DNA of 64,000 bases from Anoplolepis gracilipes (taxonomy: Eukaryota; Arthropoda; Insecta; Hymenoptera; Formicidae). Below the pieces are notes generated by a model. That model saw only the letters and a list, made by a program, of their open reading frames with translations, had not been told where the DNA came from and made no database searches. Of this stretch, positions 12,401 to 24,800 are shown piece by piece. The stretch covers positions 5,653,001-5,717,000 of the forward strand of contig NC_132984.1 of assembly GCF_047496725.1 (NCBI RefSeq), in the 5' to 3' direction. Numbering within the stretch: position 1 is the first letter of the stretch; each line of letters begins with the position of its first letter. The position numbers and the translations under genes are program-made.

Positions 12401-15400
12401 TTTTTATAAATCAAATATCGAGAATGTAAACAAAACTGACGTTGATTATGTATATTATTATTAAAAAATTATTAAATATTGTCAATTTAGTTATATGTAT
12501 ACGATAAGTTGTATTTAAATTCATATTTGAAAATTTTTCTGCTAACTCTAAATTTTTCAATAGCACGTAAGATTAACAAAAAATTGAATACAATGTGTAT
12601 GGTTCCGCAAAAATGTTGAGTTTTAAATAAAAAAAGAAAGCTTTTTTTCGTATATGTTTTAACTTAATGCCATTGAACATGCATATTTAAATACGTATTA
12701 ATATTTAATATTCATACATTGACAATCCAAGCTGCCAAGTTGTGACTATTATACATTTTATGACAAAATCTACTGGGATTACATTTAAACAAATATGTTC
12801 ATTAGTCTGCAATACTCGTAATACTCCTTTTCCAGTACCAACTAATATCCCTATTATACCATTATAGTTATCTATCCACCCTGGAACTGGATCATCATAA
12901 GTATTTTGCACTAAAATATGAATCATATTTATTAGATAATTATTGGTAGATTATTTATTTGTTTTTTTTAGTGATATTTTTTATTTGTTCTTAATACAAA
13001 ATGGGAAAAAAAATACAAAACTTATAAATATTTGTTCAATTTGTTTTAATTTAGTTTTTAGTTTTAAAAATTGTTAAGCTAATTTATTTATTTATTTATA
13101 TGTGACGACAGTACGTCCACTATACAATATGTTAAAACAATTATGTACTATGAGTAAGAATATATAAGAATATCTTTTAATATAAATATAATATTTAATT
13201 TTTTTTTAAATTTTATAAAAAAGAAAAAATAGTAGTAAGGCAGGAGTAAATAGATAAATTTTAGAAATTTTTAGTTGCTGTTCAAAAACATTTCTAACAA
13301 TGAGGGGTACGATCATCCATATACAGGTTTTTTTACTTTTTCGATATATCTTGAAAATTATTCGAGATATCGAAAAATGTTTTGTAAAAAAGTTTTTTTT
13401 TAATGATAAAAATATCTCTATTTAACCACATTAATAAAATTTTCAAAAAAAATTTTTTTAAATTTATATTTGCATTCAAAAAGCTATTCTTAAAAATTTT
13501 ATGTTTTAATTTAAATATTTGTCAAAATTTTTTTATTAATATAGTTTAATAGAAATATCTTTATCATGGAGCTTTTGTGTAAAGCATTTTTTGATATTTT
13601 AAATAATTTTCGAAATATATATATATGTATACATATATATATGTATACATATATCAAGAAGAACAAAAAGCCTTCTGCATATGAAAGATAATTTCACCTT
13701 ATAGAATCGTTTTTGTGCAACAAAAATGAAAATTACTAAATTCATCTATTTATCCCCCTACATGTATGCAAACCCCTACAGCACGATATATTGATGGAAT
13801 ATTATTTTGCAAAATTGGGATATTGCATGCAATATTTCTAAAAGCTTGTCACAATATAGATATGCTGCCAAAAATCTATATTATGCAGTATTTCTTTAAT
13901 AATGTTGATATATTTCAAATCTTATTGCATGTGTATTTTTATAATGTGAATATGATATTTGCAAAGTATTGCAAAATATTTTTTGTATGCATAATATTTA
14001 TTTGTCCGATTTTGTAACCATTAGTTTAATATCCGAATTCTATGCGGTAGGATTGTATTAAATAGAAATGAAGCTGATAGAGAAATATATTTTACTCGAT
14101 GTGTTTGTAGGCTTTAGATATTCTCTTGAAAAAACTTGAATACGGAATAGGTAAGGCATAGTGCGTCACATAACAGTAAGCGATCAAACTAGCGAAAGAT
14201 ATGTGATTGCATTTAAATATAGCAGCAATATCTGAAATAAAATATTAAATTTATAATATTAGCACAATATTGCTGCAATATTTGTAATATGTAAAATATT
14301 AAAATATTTATGCAATATTTTAACAATATTTCGTGCTGTAAGGAAAGTTTTAACAAAATCAGAATTTTCAAGTTCGCGAGATTCCTTGGTAAGATTCATT
14401 TCATAAGAGATAAATAAGAACTTATATCTAACATTTCAAGAAAGAAAAGAGAGTAACATACCTACAGAAGGTCTTATAATTGCACAAGGCAACGATGAAG
14501 AATATTCCGCTATTACAGCCTCAGCTAAATTCTTCGAGAATACGTATGTATTAGGCAAGAAATCCAAACATCTGTACATATTTCAAAATTATATAAAAAA
14601 TTAATACAGCCTGACAATTATAACATTACTCCATAAATGAAAGAAAAACTGGTATTATATTTGTCTTTAATTGTGCGCATCCTATATATACTTGAAATTT
14701 ACAAACATATATAATATGTTTAACATGATTTTGTTATGCTTACTTAGCTGTACAGACATTTATGACATGTTCATCCATCTTTTCGGCCACTTCGATCATT
14801 TTCCGCCAATCGGCTACGGCTGGGTAAATTTTTTCTTCAATGACAGAATGATTTAAATGCGTGTATGCTGTACTGACATACACTAGTGCCTTAAATAAAT
14901 ACAATTAGTCCTAAAGTCACTTTTTTAAATAAATAAAAAGTTACAAAGAAAAATAGACATATATTTATGAAATTAAAATTAAAACTATTAAAAAATCTAA
15001 ATTGACCTTGATACAACAAAGTCTCAAACTGATACTCCTATCTTTTTCTCTTTTCGAACTAAACAATTTTATCTAAAACATTGTTTAATAAAACAAAGAA
15101 TATTTGGAGTGCACAAGATAAAAGATTATAAATTTCTAAAAAATGCACAATATAAAATACCACACGCAATATGGAACATAGTAATTTATTTACAAATATA
15201 TGTAAATGCAATATCGGTTTATACTTACTATTAAATTCTTCATATTTTGGGCTAGAATACAAATATCTCTCGTTGATCTAGTATTAGTAAAGATGGCGTA
15301 CTTTAAACTGTCGTTAAATTTCACACTCGCCGATGCATGGATTATTATAGTCACTCTCTCAGCTAGCATTTGCCAGTCAGTAGCTGACAAACCTAAATTC

Positions 15401-15974
15401 TCTTTGCTAGCATCACCAGGAATCGGAATTAATTTTGTAAAATTGAAAGGTTGTTCTTCTCGCAGTTTATCGTATAACTAAAAAAAAATATATTAATTAT
15501 GTAACGTATTTATTGTAATAATTGGCACGATTTTTAAAGATAATTTGCAAAAAAAGTTGAATATTCTGATTATTTATAATATTTTGTTTTTACATGTTTT
15601 ATCCCATACACTTTTATCAAATTTTATAATTAGTTTTTTATAAAAATAAAAAAATATTAAAAATCTATATGAATGTATAATACAAGTTTTTACGAAAACT
15701 TTCCCATTTACATGTAATAGCAGTTTAAGAAATATATGATATTGTAAAGAAGAAAATATTTATGTAATTAACTTACCGGTAAGTTTAATAATTTTTCGAG
15801 CCTTTCGTTAATGCCTATTCCTTTTTTCGAACGCATTAATATAAACACTTCGCGAACATCTGGACAAGATCGCAGTATCTTCTCCATATATACTCTACCC
15901 AGAAATCCTGTCGCGCCTGTCAAAAATATACTTTGTCCAGCATAAAACTTTGGAATCGAGTCAGCTGAGTCCAT
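9464..15974 (-). CDS. Fatty acyl-CoA reductase, copy B (complete, nine exons)
   Basis: Reduces fatty acyl-CoA with NADPH. Exons: 15777-15974, 15229-15477, 14744-14889, 14462-14571, 12718-12910, 11992-12240, 10528-10704, 10357-10437, 9464-9545. They sum to 1,485 nt (494 residues plus stop), normal for insect FARs, and phases match at every junction. TGATGFLG (19-26) is the nucleotide-binding loop; YVFSK (Y207, K211) is the active site. PVPGWIDNYNG in exon 5 is a family hallmark. Exons 6-8 form the C-terminal FAR/sterile domain with a hydrophobic stretch near 354-376, and exon 9 ends in a predicted membrane anchor. The acceptor of exon 8 (10438-10439) has a weak pyrimidine tract and is the least certain border. 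Intron 6 holds a TTAA element (10846-11893) and intron 4 is about 1.55 kb of AT-rich DNA. The downstream part (exons 5-9) has no visible partner for copy A in this window. Confidence 0.9.
9640..10000. repeat. Inverted repeat inside the last FAR intron
   Basis: ACTTGTAAAATTGTCCGAAA near 9760 pairs with the complement of the segment at about 9915-9952, within a less AT-rich block of intron 8. It looks like an old foldback or MITE. No termini or target duplication were resolved. Confidence 0.35.
10846..11893. mobile_element. TTAA-flanked non-autonomous element, copy 1 (FAR intron 6)
   Basis: It begins TTAAGGATGTTTAGT and ends ACTAAACATCCTTAA, so TTAA flanks 13-bp inverted ends. TTAA targets are typical of piggyBac-like elements. 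The interior matches the copy at 22645-23706 in reverse orientation (for example TTCATCTGAAGAAGC read on the opposite strand). No transposase seen. Confidence 0.75.
12950..14020. other. FAR intron 4 sequence, no gene seen
   Basis: Very AT-rich intron DNA with a TATATG/TATACA run at 13616-13655. ORFs here have no coding character. The segmental duplication border falls at 14026. Confidence 0.6.
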
Positions 15975-18900
15975 TGTAATTTTGTCCACCGTTATTAAAA
16001 TAATAACAACAATATGACGACAATAATCAAACAATAGCCAAAAATATGTACAAGTGCAATCGAAATATTATCGTCTCTTTCTGTCGATACCGATATTAAC
16101 TAATAGCAATTCGATTGGAATATAATAAACTGTGAATGAGATCGGCCATCAATAACGCATGCTGTTTAATTAAAATGTAACTGTTTGTTAAACAGACGTA
16201 ACCACTATACATATTAATGAAACGGAAATTTTAAGCAAAGGTTGAAAGAGCAAATTTATGTAATGCGGTAATATATGCCTAGACGATTGTTAGTAGATCA
16301 ATAACTAATGGATATAAAGTTATTTTGCAGTTTATTCAATATGTGCAATATGTAATTCTACGAAGAATTGGATATAATCAATTGTATTTAAACAACTTTA
16401 TTATAAATAATAATAAATATATTAATTCACAAATTAAGTTGAATAAAATATTTATGCATATATAACTGAAAAGTAAAAATAATAATGAAAATGGTAAATA
16501 GATACCTAGACATTGTAATATTTAAGATACTTATGTAATTTACAACATGCACACGAAGTACATACATATGTATAATGTATATGTAACGGAAATGGGTCAT
16601 ATTTTTAGAATAACATATTACCATGTTTCTTCATAATTAATCAATGGTATGTCATTGAGTAATTAAATATAAAACTTAAATAAAAATATTATAATCTGAT
16701 GCTTAAATAATGTTAATCTTCTGTCATCTTCTAGTTGTATGTTGTATAAATTTGATAAATAATTTAATTAGTTTGCCTAATATATAGTTCAAATAAAATT
16801 TATGTTTCTTTCTCTCTTAAAATTTTACAAAAATGTATTCAGATTTCCGAGACATTTATCACTGTATCAAATACGTTCAACGGTCAAAATTAATGCATAT
16901 TTAGGAAAATTATATTTTTAAACAATTTTGAAATTTCGATGTGTCTTTAATCTATTATTTGAAAAATTCTGGGCTTGAAGAGGGCATTTAAATATTTGAG
17001 ATAAAATTACATTCTAAGCGTTGTATTGTAATAGCTGACGTAATAATATACAATTTCTTTAATTACATACTAACATTTAGAAAATATTCAAAGATGAAAT
17101 TAAATATATGCAGTAGTCAAAACTGAAAATTTGATTGTAGAAGGTATTGCTAAAGCACACAAAAAAAATATCTTAATAATTTTGTATAATTGTATAAAAG
17201 CTTTCTTATTATTAAAATAAAATATATTTATTATTATTATAAAAAGAAAATTTATATTTGTAAATCTCATTTTTTTTCCTTTAAATATCTATCAATAACT
17301 TATAATAATGAAATATTCAAGACAAGATTTGCTAAAGGATGCAAATTATTTTTTTTTTATGAATATAAATTAGAGTATTTTAATTTAGTCAATAAACACA
17401 CACATTATAAATTCGTAAATTTTAAGAAACAAACCAAGAAAAATCTGAGTTAATTTGCATTGGAGTCATGGGAACAGTGATTTTTTTAGAAACAAAATTA
17501 CTGTGTAGTTCAATATATTTTTTTCTTATTTGATTTATTTTTTAAAATTAATGGATTTTATAATATCGCGTAGCATTGTGAAAGAAAAGAATCATGAATT
17601 CGATATAACATATAATAATACCGTTATAAAAGAACTAATCGTGAATTATATAATATCTCAAAACGTATATGATATTTCAATATCTCAAAAATTTAAAAGT
17701 GTGTGTGTGTGTGTATTGATAAAATGATTAGCATTTATAACATTTTAACATCAGCCGATTACAATTTTTATTGTAATAATACATTAAATTATTAAATTAT
17801 ATAATCGACTAATTATGAAGAGACAAGGTAATATATTCCCAATATATGCCGTGACATCTGATGTAGCAAAAATTCCCGTCACCCATGCATAATTTCTGCG
17901 TAATATAATTGCAGCAGTAATAGAATAATCGACTGGTTCATCCGCAAATCATTATTAGAAAGGAAAAATTTATTTAATCCTTATCCTTTATATAATTAAT
18001 TGATATCTTATATATATACATATATACAGGGTGTCTTGGCAAAGGTTGGCAATTTCTCGTGAGCATGTAGAGCAGGTAAAAATAACCCCATAAGTTTCTA
18101 TAAAATTTGTTTCTATGATGCATTTCTACCGAAATATTTGTCGTTAAAATTTAAATTTGAGAATAATTTTTTTAAATAACTTTTATATTACTTTGTAGAT
18201 CTTAATAATGTATAATAACTTTTTTATTATTAAGTGGAGATCTTTAAAATAGTGTGATAGATTTTTTAATATCATCTCGGAGAACCAGAGTCTGATCATC
18301 TGTAAGTCTTTTAACTTACAAAACTTTAAAGCCAATGGGGTTTTTATTTTTGAGTTATGTTTATAGATTCTTCACATCTCTAAGAAAAAGATATTCTAGT
18401 TTTATTTCATTAAAACTAACTGTTTTCAAGAAAAATGCATTTGATCGATAGAAAGTAAACTTTTATTCGTAATAATTAAATAATGATTTTAAAAATAATA
18501 TAAAATTACATGGATATATTTAAAATAGAATGATCACTTGTAAAAAATTATTTATTATTGTGCACAAATAAGAAATGATCGTGAGATATTATAGCAGGTG
18601 CAGCAGTCATCAATTGTTATCAGATGTACATACGAGCTCGCTTACGGGAGGAATTCGGTTTAGAGGCCTGATTTTTAAGCTTTTCTATGCAAATTTTTTA
18701 TATAAGGAACGCATAAGATCAATTAAAATAAAAGTTTTTTCTGTTTGTTAAGCAACTTTTTAAGTTTCTTTAAAAATTTTTTTTATTGAAAAATTCCAAG
18801 AATTAAGCTGTATGTAGCAGTTCTTCTCAACCCATAAAAGAAAAAGTAGTTGCACGGTGCGCACGATTAGGGCCATTCTGCTTATCTGAAACAAAAAATT

Positions 18901-19199
18901 CAAAAAGATTTTTAGAATATATGAGTTTGGATTTTTGAAATTCTACAGCTCTTTAAAAACGAAAAAAATAGCCGAAAAATTAATACTTATTTTCAAAATG
19001 ACGCTGTTTTTTTATTTTTGCATATTTTTTAAAAATTCTACTTTGGGCGAAAAATTGTTGCCATTTGAAAATTAGCACCCCCCTTATATCTCTTCTTTAA
19101 AATCAAATCAAATTTTCAAAATTATATAAAAATTAAGGTCACTATTAATTATTATGCTGTGCAATATTTCAACAATCTGTGAAAAAGTCTTTCTACTTT
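14026..19199. repeat. Segmental duplication, copy B
   Basis: Partner of the block at 1-5152, same orientation. It contains exons 1-4 of the complete FAR and its upstream DNA. It keeps about 60 bp (16770-16832) that copy A lacks near 2757. The third, older relative near 7741 also has this stretch, so it was lost from copy A. The part 15975-16540 is FAR upstream DNA with no other gene seen. Confidence 0.9.
16540..17990. mobile_element. Diverged long-TIR DNA element in duplication B
   Basis: Counterpart of 2480-3960 carried along by the segmental duplication. It has the same right end (CGACTGGTTCATCCGC followed by AAATCATTATTAG) and no coding potential. A GT microsatellite (17700-17714) lies inside. 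Confidence 0.5.
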
Positions 19200-21110
19200 T
19201 TAAAAAACGTTTAAGACATAATTTAATGATTAGTCAAGAATTTGACATTACGAAAATTATCGTATCGTGTTAAAAATTTAAAATAAAAAATTATTGCTAT
19301 TATTTTACATTAAAGTAATCAAAATAATATAATTTTTATAATAATATCGTTATTGATATAAAGTGTGTAATTATTTTGATGATAATTTTGATAATAAAAT
19401 ATTTTAAATAAAAGAAACTTTTGAAAAAAAATTGTAGACAAGCTTTTTTAAACACTTTTAGATACTGTAAATACAAATTACTACTAATAAAATTATATTC
19501 AAAAAAAGTATAGTATATTCAAGTATTTTCAAATATATTCGAAAAAAATGCCAGACAACACAAATAGAAGAAAGGAGATCTTAAAGTTATTTAAAAGACA
19601 ATAATACGTCTTTAAGTTGTTTGTTAATTTTGTTACTCGTTATCGAAAAATGTAACAAAGTTACTTTTTCCGTTACAAACAAAATTTGTAACGCCGTTAC
19701 TATTACAGTTATCAAAAAATAGTAACGCGTTACTTCCCAACACTGTATATAAGTATATTGATTATAATATAACTGCTTGTGTAATTATGTGTGATTACAC
19801 ATCCTATATTTATGTAGCTAGTAGATTGTCATAATATAGTATCTTGATTAGTTGTTCATATATTTCATATATTCATATATAGTAGTTCATATATTCATAT
19901 ATTTTACTAGTAGAGAGCGTAAGATAGCCTTTCTCGTATAAGTTGCAGTCAGTGTCAGTCAGTTTTATATATTTTATTTTTGTTAGAATTGTTTTTAATT
20001 TGAAACATAATTGTGATAATTTCTTATTTTCTAATTTTTTTCTAAATTCTTGAGTATAAATAAAAGCATAATTATACATATATGTTTTTTCAATACTCTA
20101 TTTATATGCACAGATTGGCCGAATTTTTTAAACTAAATTCTTATTAATTATTGCAAATACTACAAAATGAAAGATTTCCTAAAGAATTTCTCTACTTGGT
20201 CTAACCGGTTTTATTTTTTTGAACGCAATAATATTATTACCGAACACATTGTATTTACACATATATATACAAATAGATCTATCTTTAAATGTTTTTAAGT
20301 TTTCACGACATTTTTACGATTTTCCCTTTTTCCCTTCAAAATAATAGAAAAATAAAATATTTGTTTAAAAAATATATTTCTATGAACTGTACAAATCCTA
20401 AGAACATGCAATAAAATATTTATCAATAGCATTCTTTAAGTAGTAATTTAATATACAACGCAGAAAAATAATAATAAATTCTATAAAGATGTTTTTCATT
20501 CCCTTCAAAATTCTAGCATTACTTTTAAAAAGATATGTGTATTGCATATGTTTTTATCATTTAAAACGTTATATATAAATTTGAACCAAACACACAGTGC
20601 GTCTTGTACTTGAATGTACATCCGCAAAAGTAGCACCGTAATCGTATTATCATGTGTTTATCTTATTTTAGCATATTCTTATATTGTCATTATGCACATG
20701 TCTGCTGAACTTCGTATTATATTGTTTGAAACACAACGAACATGAAATAAATTTTAATTAAGTGTATAATGATACTGACTCCTAGAACTTATTTTTTCCC
20801 GGATGTAAAATGTTATGTAACGAATGGTTGTCAGATTCAAAAGGTTATATTCTTAAAAATATTAGAAACTGAACGTGGTGAATATAAATTTTTTTTTCAC
20901 GCAAGAACACACAAGTGCACACTTTGCACCATACGCGTTTATTATCAGGTAATTCGTGAAAGAAAAATCTCTTGTTAACAGGATCAAACTGACAATGAGC
21001 AAAAAGTCTCTACCGTTTTTTGCGATTTTTCCAATAATTATGATACGAAAAACTTTTTTCCTAATTAATTAATCGAGTTGTCAAACTATATTTACCTAAA
21101 TGTTTTACAG
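19200..21110. other. Intergenic, no gene seen
   Basis: AT-rich spacer between the FAR duplication and the desaturase pseudogene. Apart from the MITE end near 19744 it holds no recognisable feature. The small ORFs at 19873-20079 (-) and 20769-20978 (+) show no domain or splice support. Confidence 0.5.
19615..19744. mobile_element. End of a CAGTGTTGGGAAGTAACG-type MITE
   Basis: The sequence reads through repeated GTTAC/GTAAC blocks to AGTAACGCGTTACTTCCCAA followed by CACTG, a terminus I recognise from widespread animal DNA-transposon MITEs. The opposite CAGTGTTGGG end was not found, so the copy appears truncated. Confidence 0.5.
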
Positions 21111-22476
21111 TGACAGTCAATGTATTGGAAAATTTTATAATGATATTTAAAAAGACTGTAAATGATGAAGTGCTGGCAAAAGAGCTACATGAGGTTAATT
21201 ATAAGTGGAAAATTGTTTGGCTAAATATCATTGTTTTCATTTATATTCATCTTTCATTCCTTTATGGAATATATCTAGCCATTTTTTATGCTAAATTCTT
21301 GACAATCCTCTGGAGTACGTATTTTATTTATTTATAACAATCTATAAATTCTTAAAGTACATTGCTTACATAAATATAATAATAAAATAAAGTATATATT
21401 GTCATACAATTATTTGCAATTTATTTATAGATTGGGTTATTTGTGCCATTGGGGCTATGGGCGTCACCGATCTTATAAGGCAAAATGGCCGCTGAAATTT
21501 ATTCTTATGATTTTGCAGACTTTTTCTTTTCAAGTAAGCTTAATTTTAATTTTTTTTTCCCTTCTCTCATTCAAGTATCATATAGAACTTACATTTTTGC
21601 GAGCTATTGATTACAGCTTTTAATTTTCTTTTTTCTGTAGCGCAATGTTGTTTGTTTTCTAATAAGCTATATTTTTTAGAATCACATTTACGAGTGATCC
21701 AGAGATCACAGAGTGCATCATAAATTCACCGATACTGACGCCGATCCATACAACGCGCTTAGAGGCTTCTTTTTCTCGCATATCGGTTGGCTTATGGTTC
21801 GCAAACATCCGGATGTCATCAGCAAGGGCGCTATGGTCGATATGAACGATCTCGAGCAAGACCCCTTCGTGGTCTTTCAAAGAAGGTGCGATGCGCATAT
21901 CTTATTCTTACGAGAATAAGTTAAGTAAATATCATTTTGTTCGCTTGATTTTATTGATATTGATTTCTTTTTTATTCCTATCTGTTTTAGGTGGTACGTA
22001 TATTTGGTATCAATCTGTTTTATTGTGTCAGTCTTGATACCTTGGTGGGCATGGGATGAGAAACTGCCATATGCGTGGAACATGGTTATTTCTAGATATT
22101 GTTTAAACTTAAATGCAACTTGGTTGGTGAATTCCGTGGCTCACATGTGGGGTGTAAAACCATATGATAAGTACGTATTGTACTTGTATACTATTTATTT
22201 CGTGCAAACTTGTGCTTATTTTGCGTTGTTGCTTAGAAATTTATTTTATGATATAGATCAATCACCCCCACGGACAATGCTGGTGTCTCTTTCGTAGCGT
22301 TTGGCGAGGGCTGGCATAACTACCATCACGTCTTCCCATGAGATTACAAAACAGGGGAGTTTGGAAGTTATAAACTCAATTTAATCACAGCTTTTATAGA
22401 TCTGTGTGGGTACCTAGGCTTAGCTTATGATTTAAAAACTGCATCTGCTAAGATGATAAAAAACTGCGTTCTTTGA
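21111..22476 (+). pseudogene. Acyl-CoA desaturase pseudogene (five exon remnants)
   Basis: Remnant of a membrane acyl-CoA desaturase, a di-iron enzyme that puts a double bond into acyl-CoA. Exon-like blocks: 21111-21314, 21431-21533, 21680-21885, 21991-22170, 22257-22476, with splice borders still in place. The second and third His boxes survive (HRVHH; GEGWHNYHH). Lesions: (a) the first box HRLWAH is missing, because GVTD runs straight into the SYKAKW coding at 21465-21471 (CACCGAT), with a frame change; (b) TGA at 21695-21697 where the family has Trp before SRDHRVHH; (c) TGA at 22339-22341 where the family has Trp in FPWDYK. Without the first His box the enzyme cannot bind its iron pair, so this is called a pseudogene. 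The 5' start is not resolved. Confidence 0.88.
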
Positions 22477-22644
22477 AACAGTAAAATTAATAATGAGTAA
22501 CATCTTACAGTGAAAATTGTTACTTTTAAGTATTTGATTATGCAGAACGTTTATTTTCTATTTTTAATTTATATATTACATTTGTTTGCAAATATATTTT
22601 ATAATGTACAACTCAATATTAATAATAAATTACTAATTGATATC

Positions 22645-23706
22645 TTAAGGATATTTAGTACTTATTTTTAAAAATATAGGAATTTAATAAAATTTGCACA
22701 GATTGTTCTGATACATGTTCAGAGACTTATAAAAAAACCTAGAGTTGATTAACTGAAGCAATCAAAAGTTATAAGGATTTTAATTTGCAATGAATTTACC
22801 CGTCGAAATTATTATAAATATAATTATTTTGTCGATCTAATTATAAGTAAAAGTATTAATATAATTATAAATATAATTATTTATATAAATAAGTATAAAT
22901 ATAATTATTTCTGTCCTTTTTAACCCTTAAATTGATACGATTACAGATTTTCTATCTTATAAAAAACCAGTGATTGTGTTGCTTTAAGAGCTAAAATAGA
23001 TAGAAATAATAATAAGAATTTATTCAAAATTTGCAAAAGTATAGTTTAAATATAGAAGAAATATTTGATCACATAATTTTGGTCAAGTACTGACTAGTTC
23101 AAAAGATATGAAATATAATTTTCTCAATTTTGTCCTGTTATCCGTGATGACATATTATTTATTGTAAAAACGTGGCAACGTAGTATTCTGCTGAGCCTTC
23201 TTTTGACATTTTAAATAACCTATCTTTTCATCTGAAGAAGCTTCTATATACAAACGTGTAAGCGAGAAGCGACTAATTTATGAAAAATTATCATGTTGCC
23301 ACATTTCTTTCTTCTCGGAGAAATGACAAATTATTAAATTTATCAAAGAAATAGTTAAAAATCTTCTATATTTTGTCATTATTCATTATTATAATTTTTA
23401 TTCTGACATTTTAAATTACTCTGTACGAGTAAATTTTTTTATTTTTACAATTCAAATTTTGTGCTGTAATGTTGAAATCGAGGTACCGTCAATGATAAAA
23501 GTTTCTCATTATAATTTAAGAAACACGAAAATTCTCCGAAGAAAGGCAACAGAAGTTGGAAAATACATTTCTACACTCTAGCTATGAATAAATAATAAGA
23601 TTTTCTGCAATCTTTATAATAATCATATATTAAGATATATGAGAAAAGTATATATTCGTCAATTTCGGCTACTTTTTGCTTCGATGTAAGTGCTAAACAT
23701 CCTTAA
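22645..23706. mobile_element. TTAA-flanked non-autonomous element, copy 2
   Basis: It starts TTAAGGATATTTAGTACTT and ends GTGCTAAACATCCTTAA. It is the inverted relative of 10846-11893. It has about 80 extra bases near 23245-23325 containing its own short CTTCTCGGAGAAATG-type repeat. Inserted just downstream of the desaturase pseudogene. Confidence 0.75.
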
Positions 23707-23788
23707 GTAATGAATTTGTTTTTCATGCGACATTATAAGGACATAATGACTGATATTAAAGTAGAATCTCTATCAAATCAAATCATAC

Positions 23789-23851
23789 TTAGGCTTAGCT
23801 TATGATTTAAGAACTGTATCTTCCAATATGGTAAAGAAATGTCTTCTTTGA
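23789..23851 (+). pseudogene. C-terminal fragment of a second desaturase
   Basis: It reads LGLAYDLRTVSS and on to a TGA, matching the last about 20 codons of the pseudogene at 22.4 kb (LGLAYDLKTASA). Similarity continues into the 3' flank (TTTGAAACAGTAAAATTAAT). It is what remains of a tandem desaturase copy; the rest is absent, with the TTAA element between the two. Confidence 0.75.
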
Positions 23852-23856
23852 AACAG

Positions 23857-24086
23857 TAAAATTAATTAAGAATATAAATAAATATAAATATAAATATATA
23901 TTGAATCATGTCGTTTACCTAATTATTTTATCGTTTTAATTCAAATATTCCTTTTTTATGTATTATATAAGATTGAATCTTAATTACACATAAAATGATT
24001 AGGTTTAAATGATGGTTTTGGTTTGTGTTTTTTATATAGAAAGAAAAACAGACGTTTAAAAAATATATGAATCATTCCGCAGAATA

Positions 24087-24138
<52 letters not shown>

Positions 24139-24219
24139 AATTTAATAAAATAATTTTAATATACTTTTAATATACAATTCTTTATTTGCGTATATGTAGA
24201 TGTAAAATTCTCTCCTTCT

Positions 24220-24254
<35 letters not shown>

Positions 24255-24587
24255 CATGTTTCCTCTGTCGATCTCGCCTAGAGACTGACCTAAATAAACA
24301 AATTCAAATTACTTATATATATATATTCTTTTCGCTTACAGCTCGGCCTATTCTGATATAAAGATTGTCCCGAATTTTGCTAAGTTATTGTACTTTTATT
24401 ACATTAATATCGCCTAAATATTTCAAATTACTTTGGCTTATTAATAACATTGATATACCAAGAATACATGTAGATAATAACTCTAGGATATAAATGAACA
24501 ATTCTTAAATCTATGTATATAAATATTAAGTGTACACAAATACATATCAATACTAAGATATAAGTAAAGATGAAATTATTCCGTATT
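23857..24587. repeat. Simple-repeat-rich spacer
   Basis: It contains a (TA)n run (about 24086-24136), a poly-C tract at about 24220 and a (CT)n run (about 24229-24255). No gene seen. Confidence 0.8.
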
Positions 24588-24800
24588 TATCTGTTGCACG
24601 TTTGCTGGTAACCAACCGGCGAATGTTAGCAGGTTCCTAAACGCTCAAATAAGGCTTACGCGTATTTTGAAACCCATCAATATCAGTAATAATATATCGA
24701 TTATTTCGCAAAGTCTTGGCTATCTGATAAGGTTCTTTAAACATAGGAATGAGTTTCTTTGACACACCTGTTTGTTCTGTTTAAAAAATGGAGGCTAGTT
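24588..24800 (-). mobile_element. Gypsy-type LTR retrotransposon pol C-terminus fragment
   Basis: The minus strand reads TGVSKKLIPMFKEPYQIAKT and then LRNNRYIITDIDGFQNT, the chromodomain-like end of Ty3/gypsy integrase found in many insect elements. An in-frame TAG follows a few codons later. No reverse transcriptase or LTR adjoins it, so this is an isolated degraded piece. Confidence 0.7.

Noticed and set aside
20769..20978. Possible 5' exon of the desaturase
   Set aside because: No family similarity, and the acceptor just before 21111 has no matching upstream coding frame.
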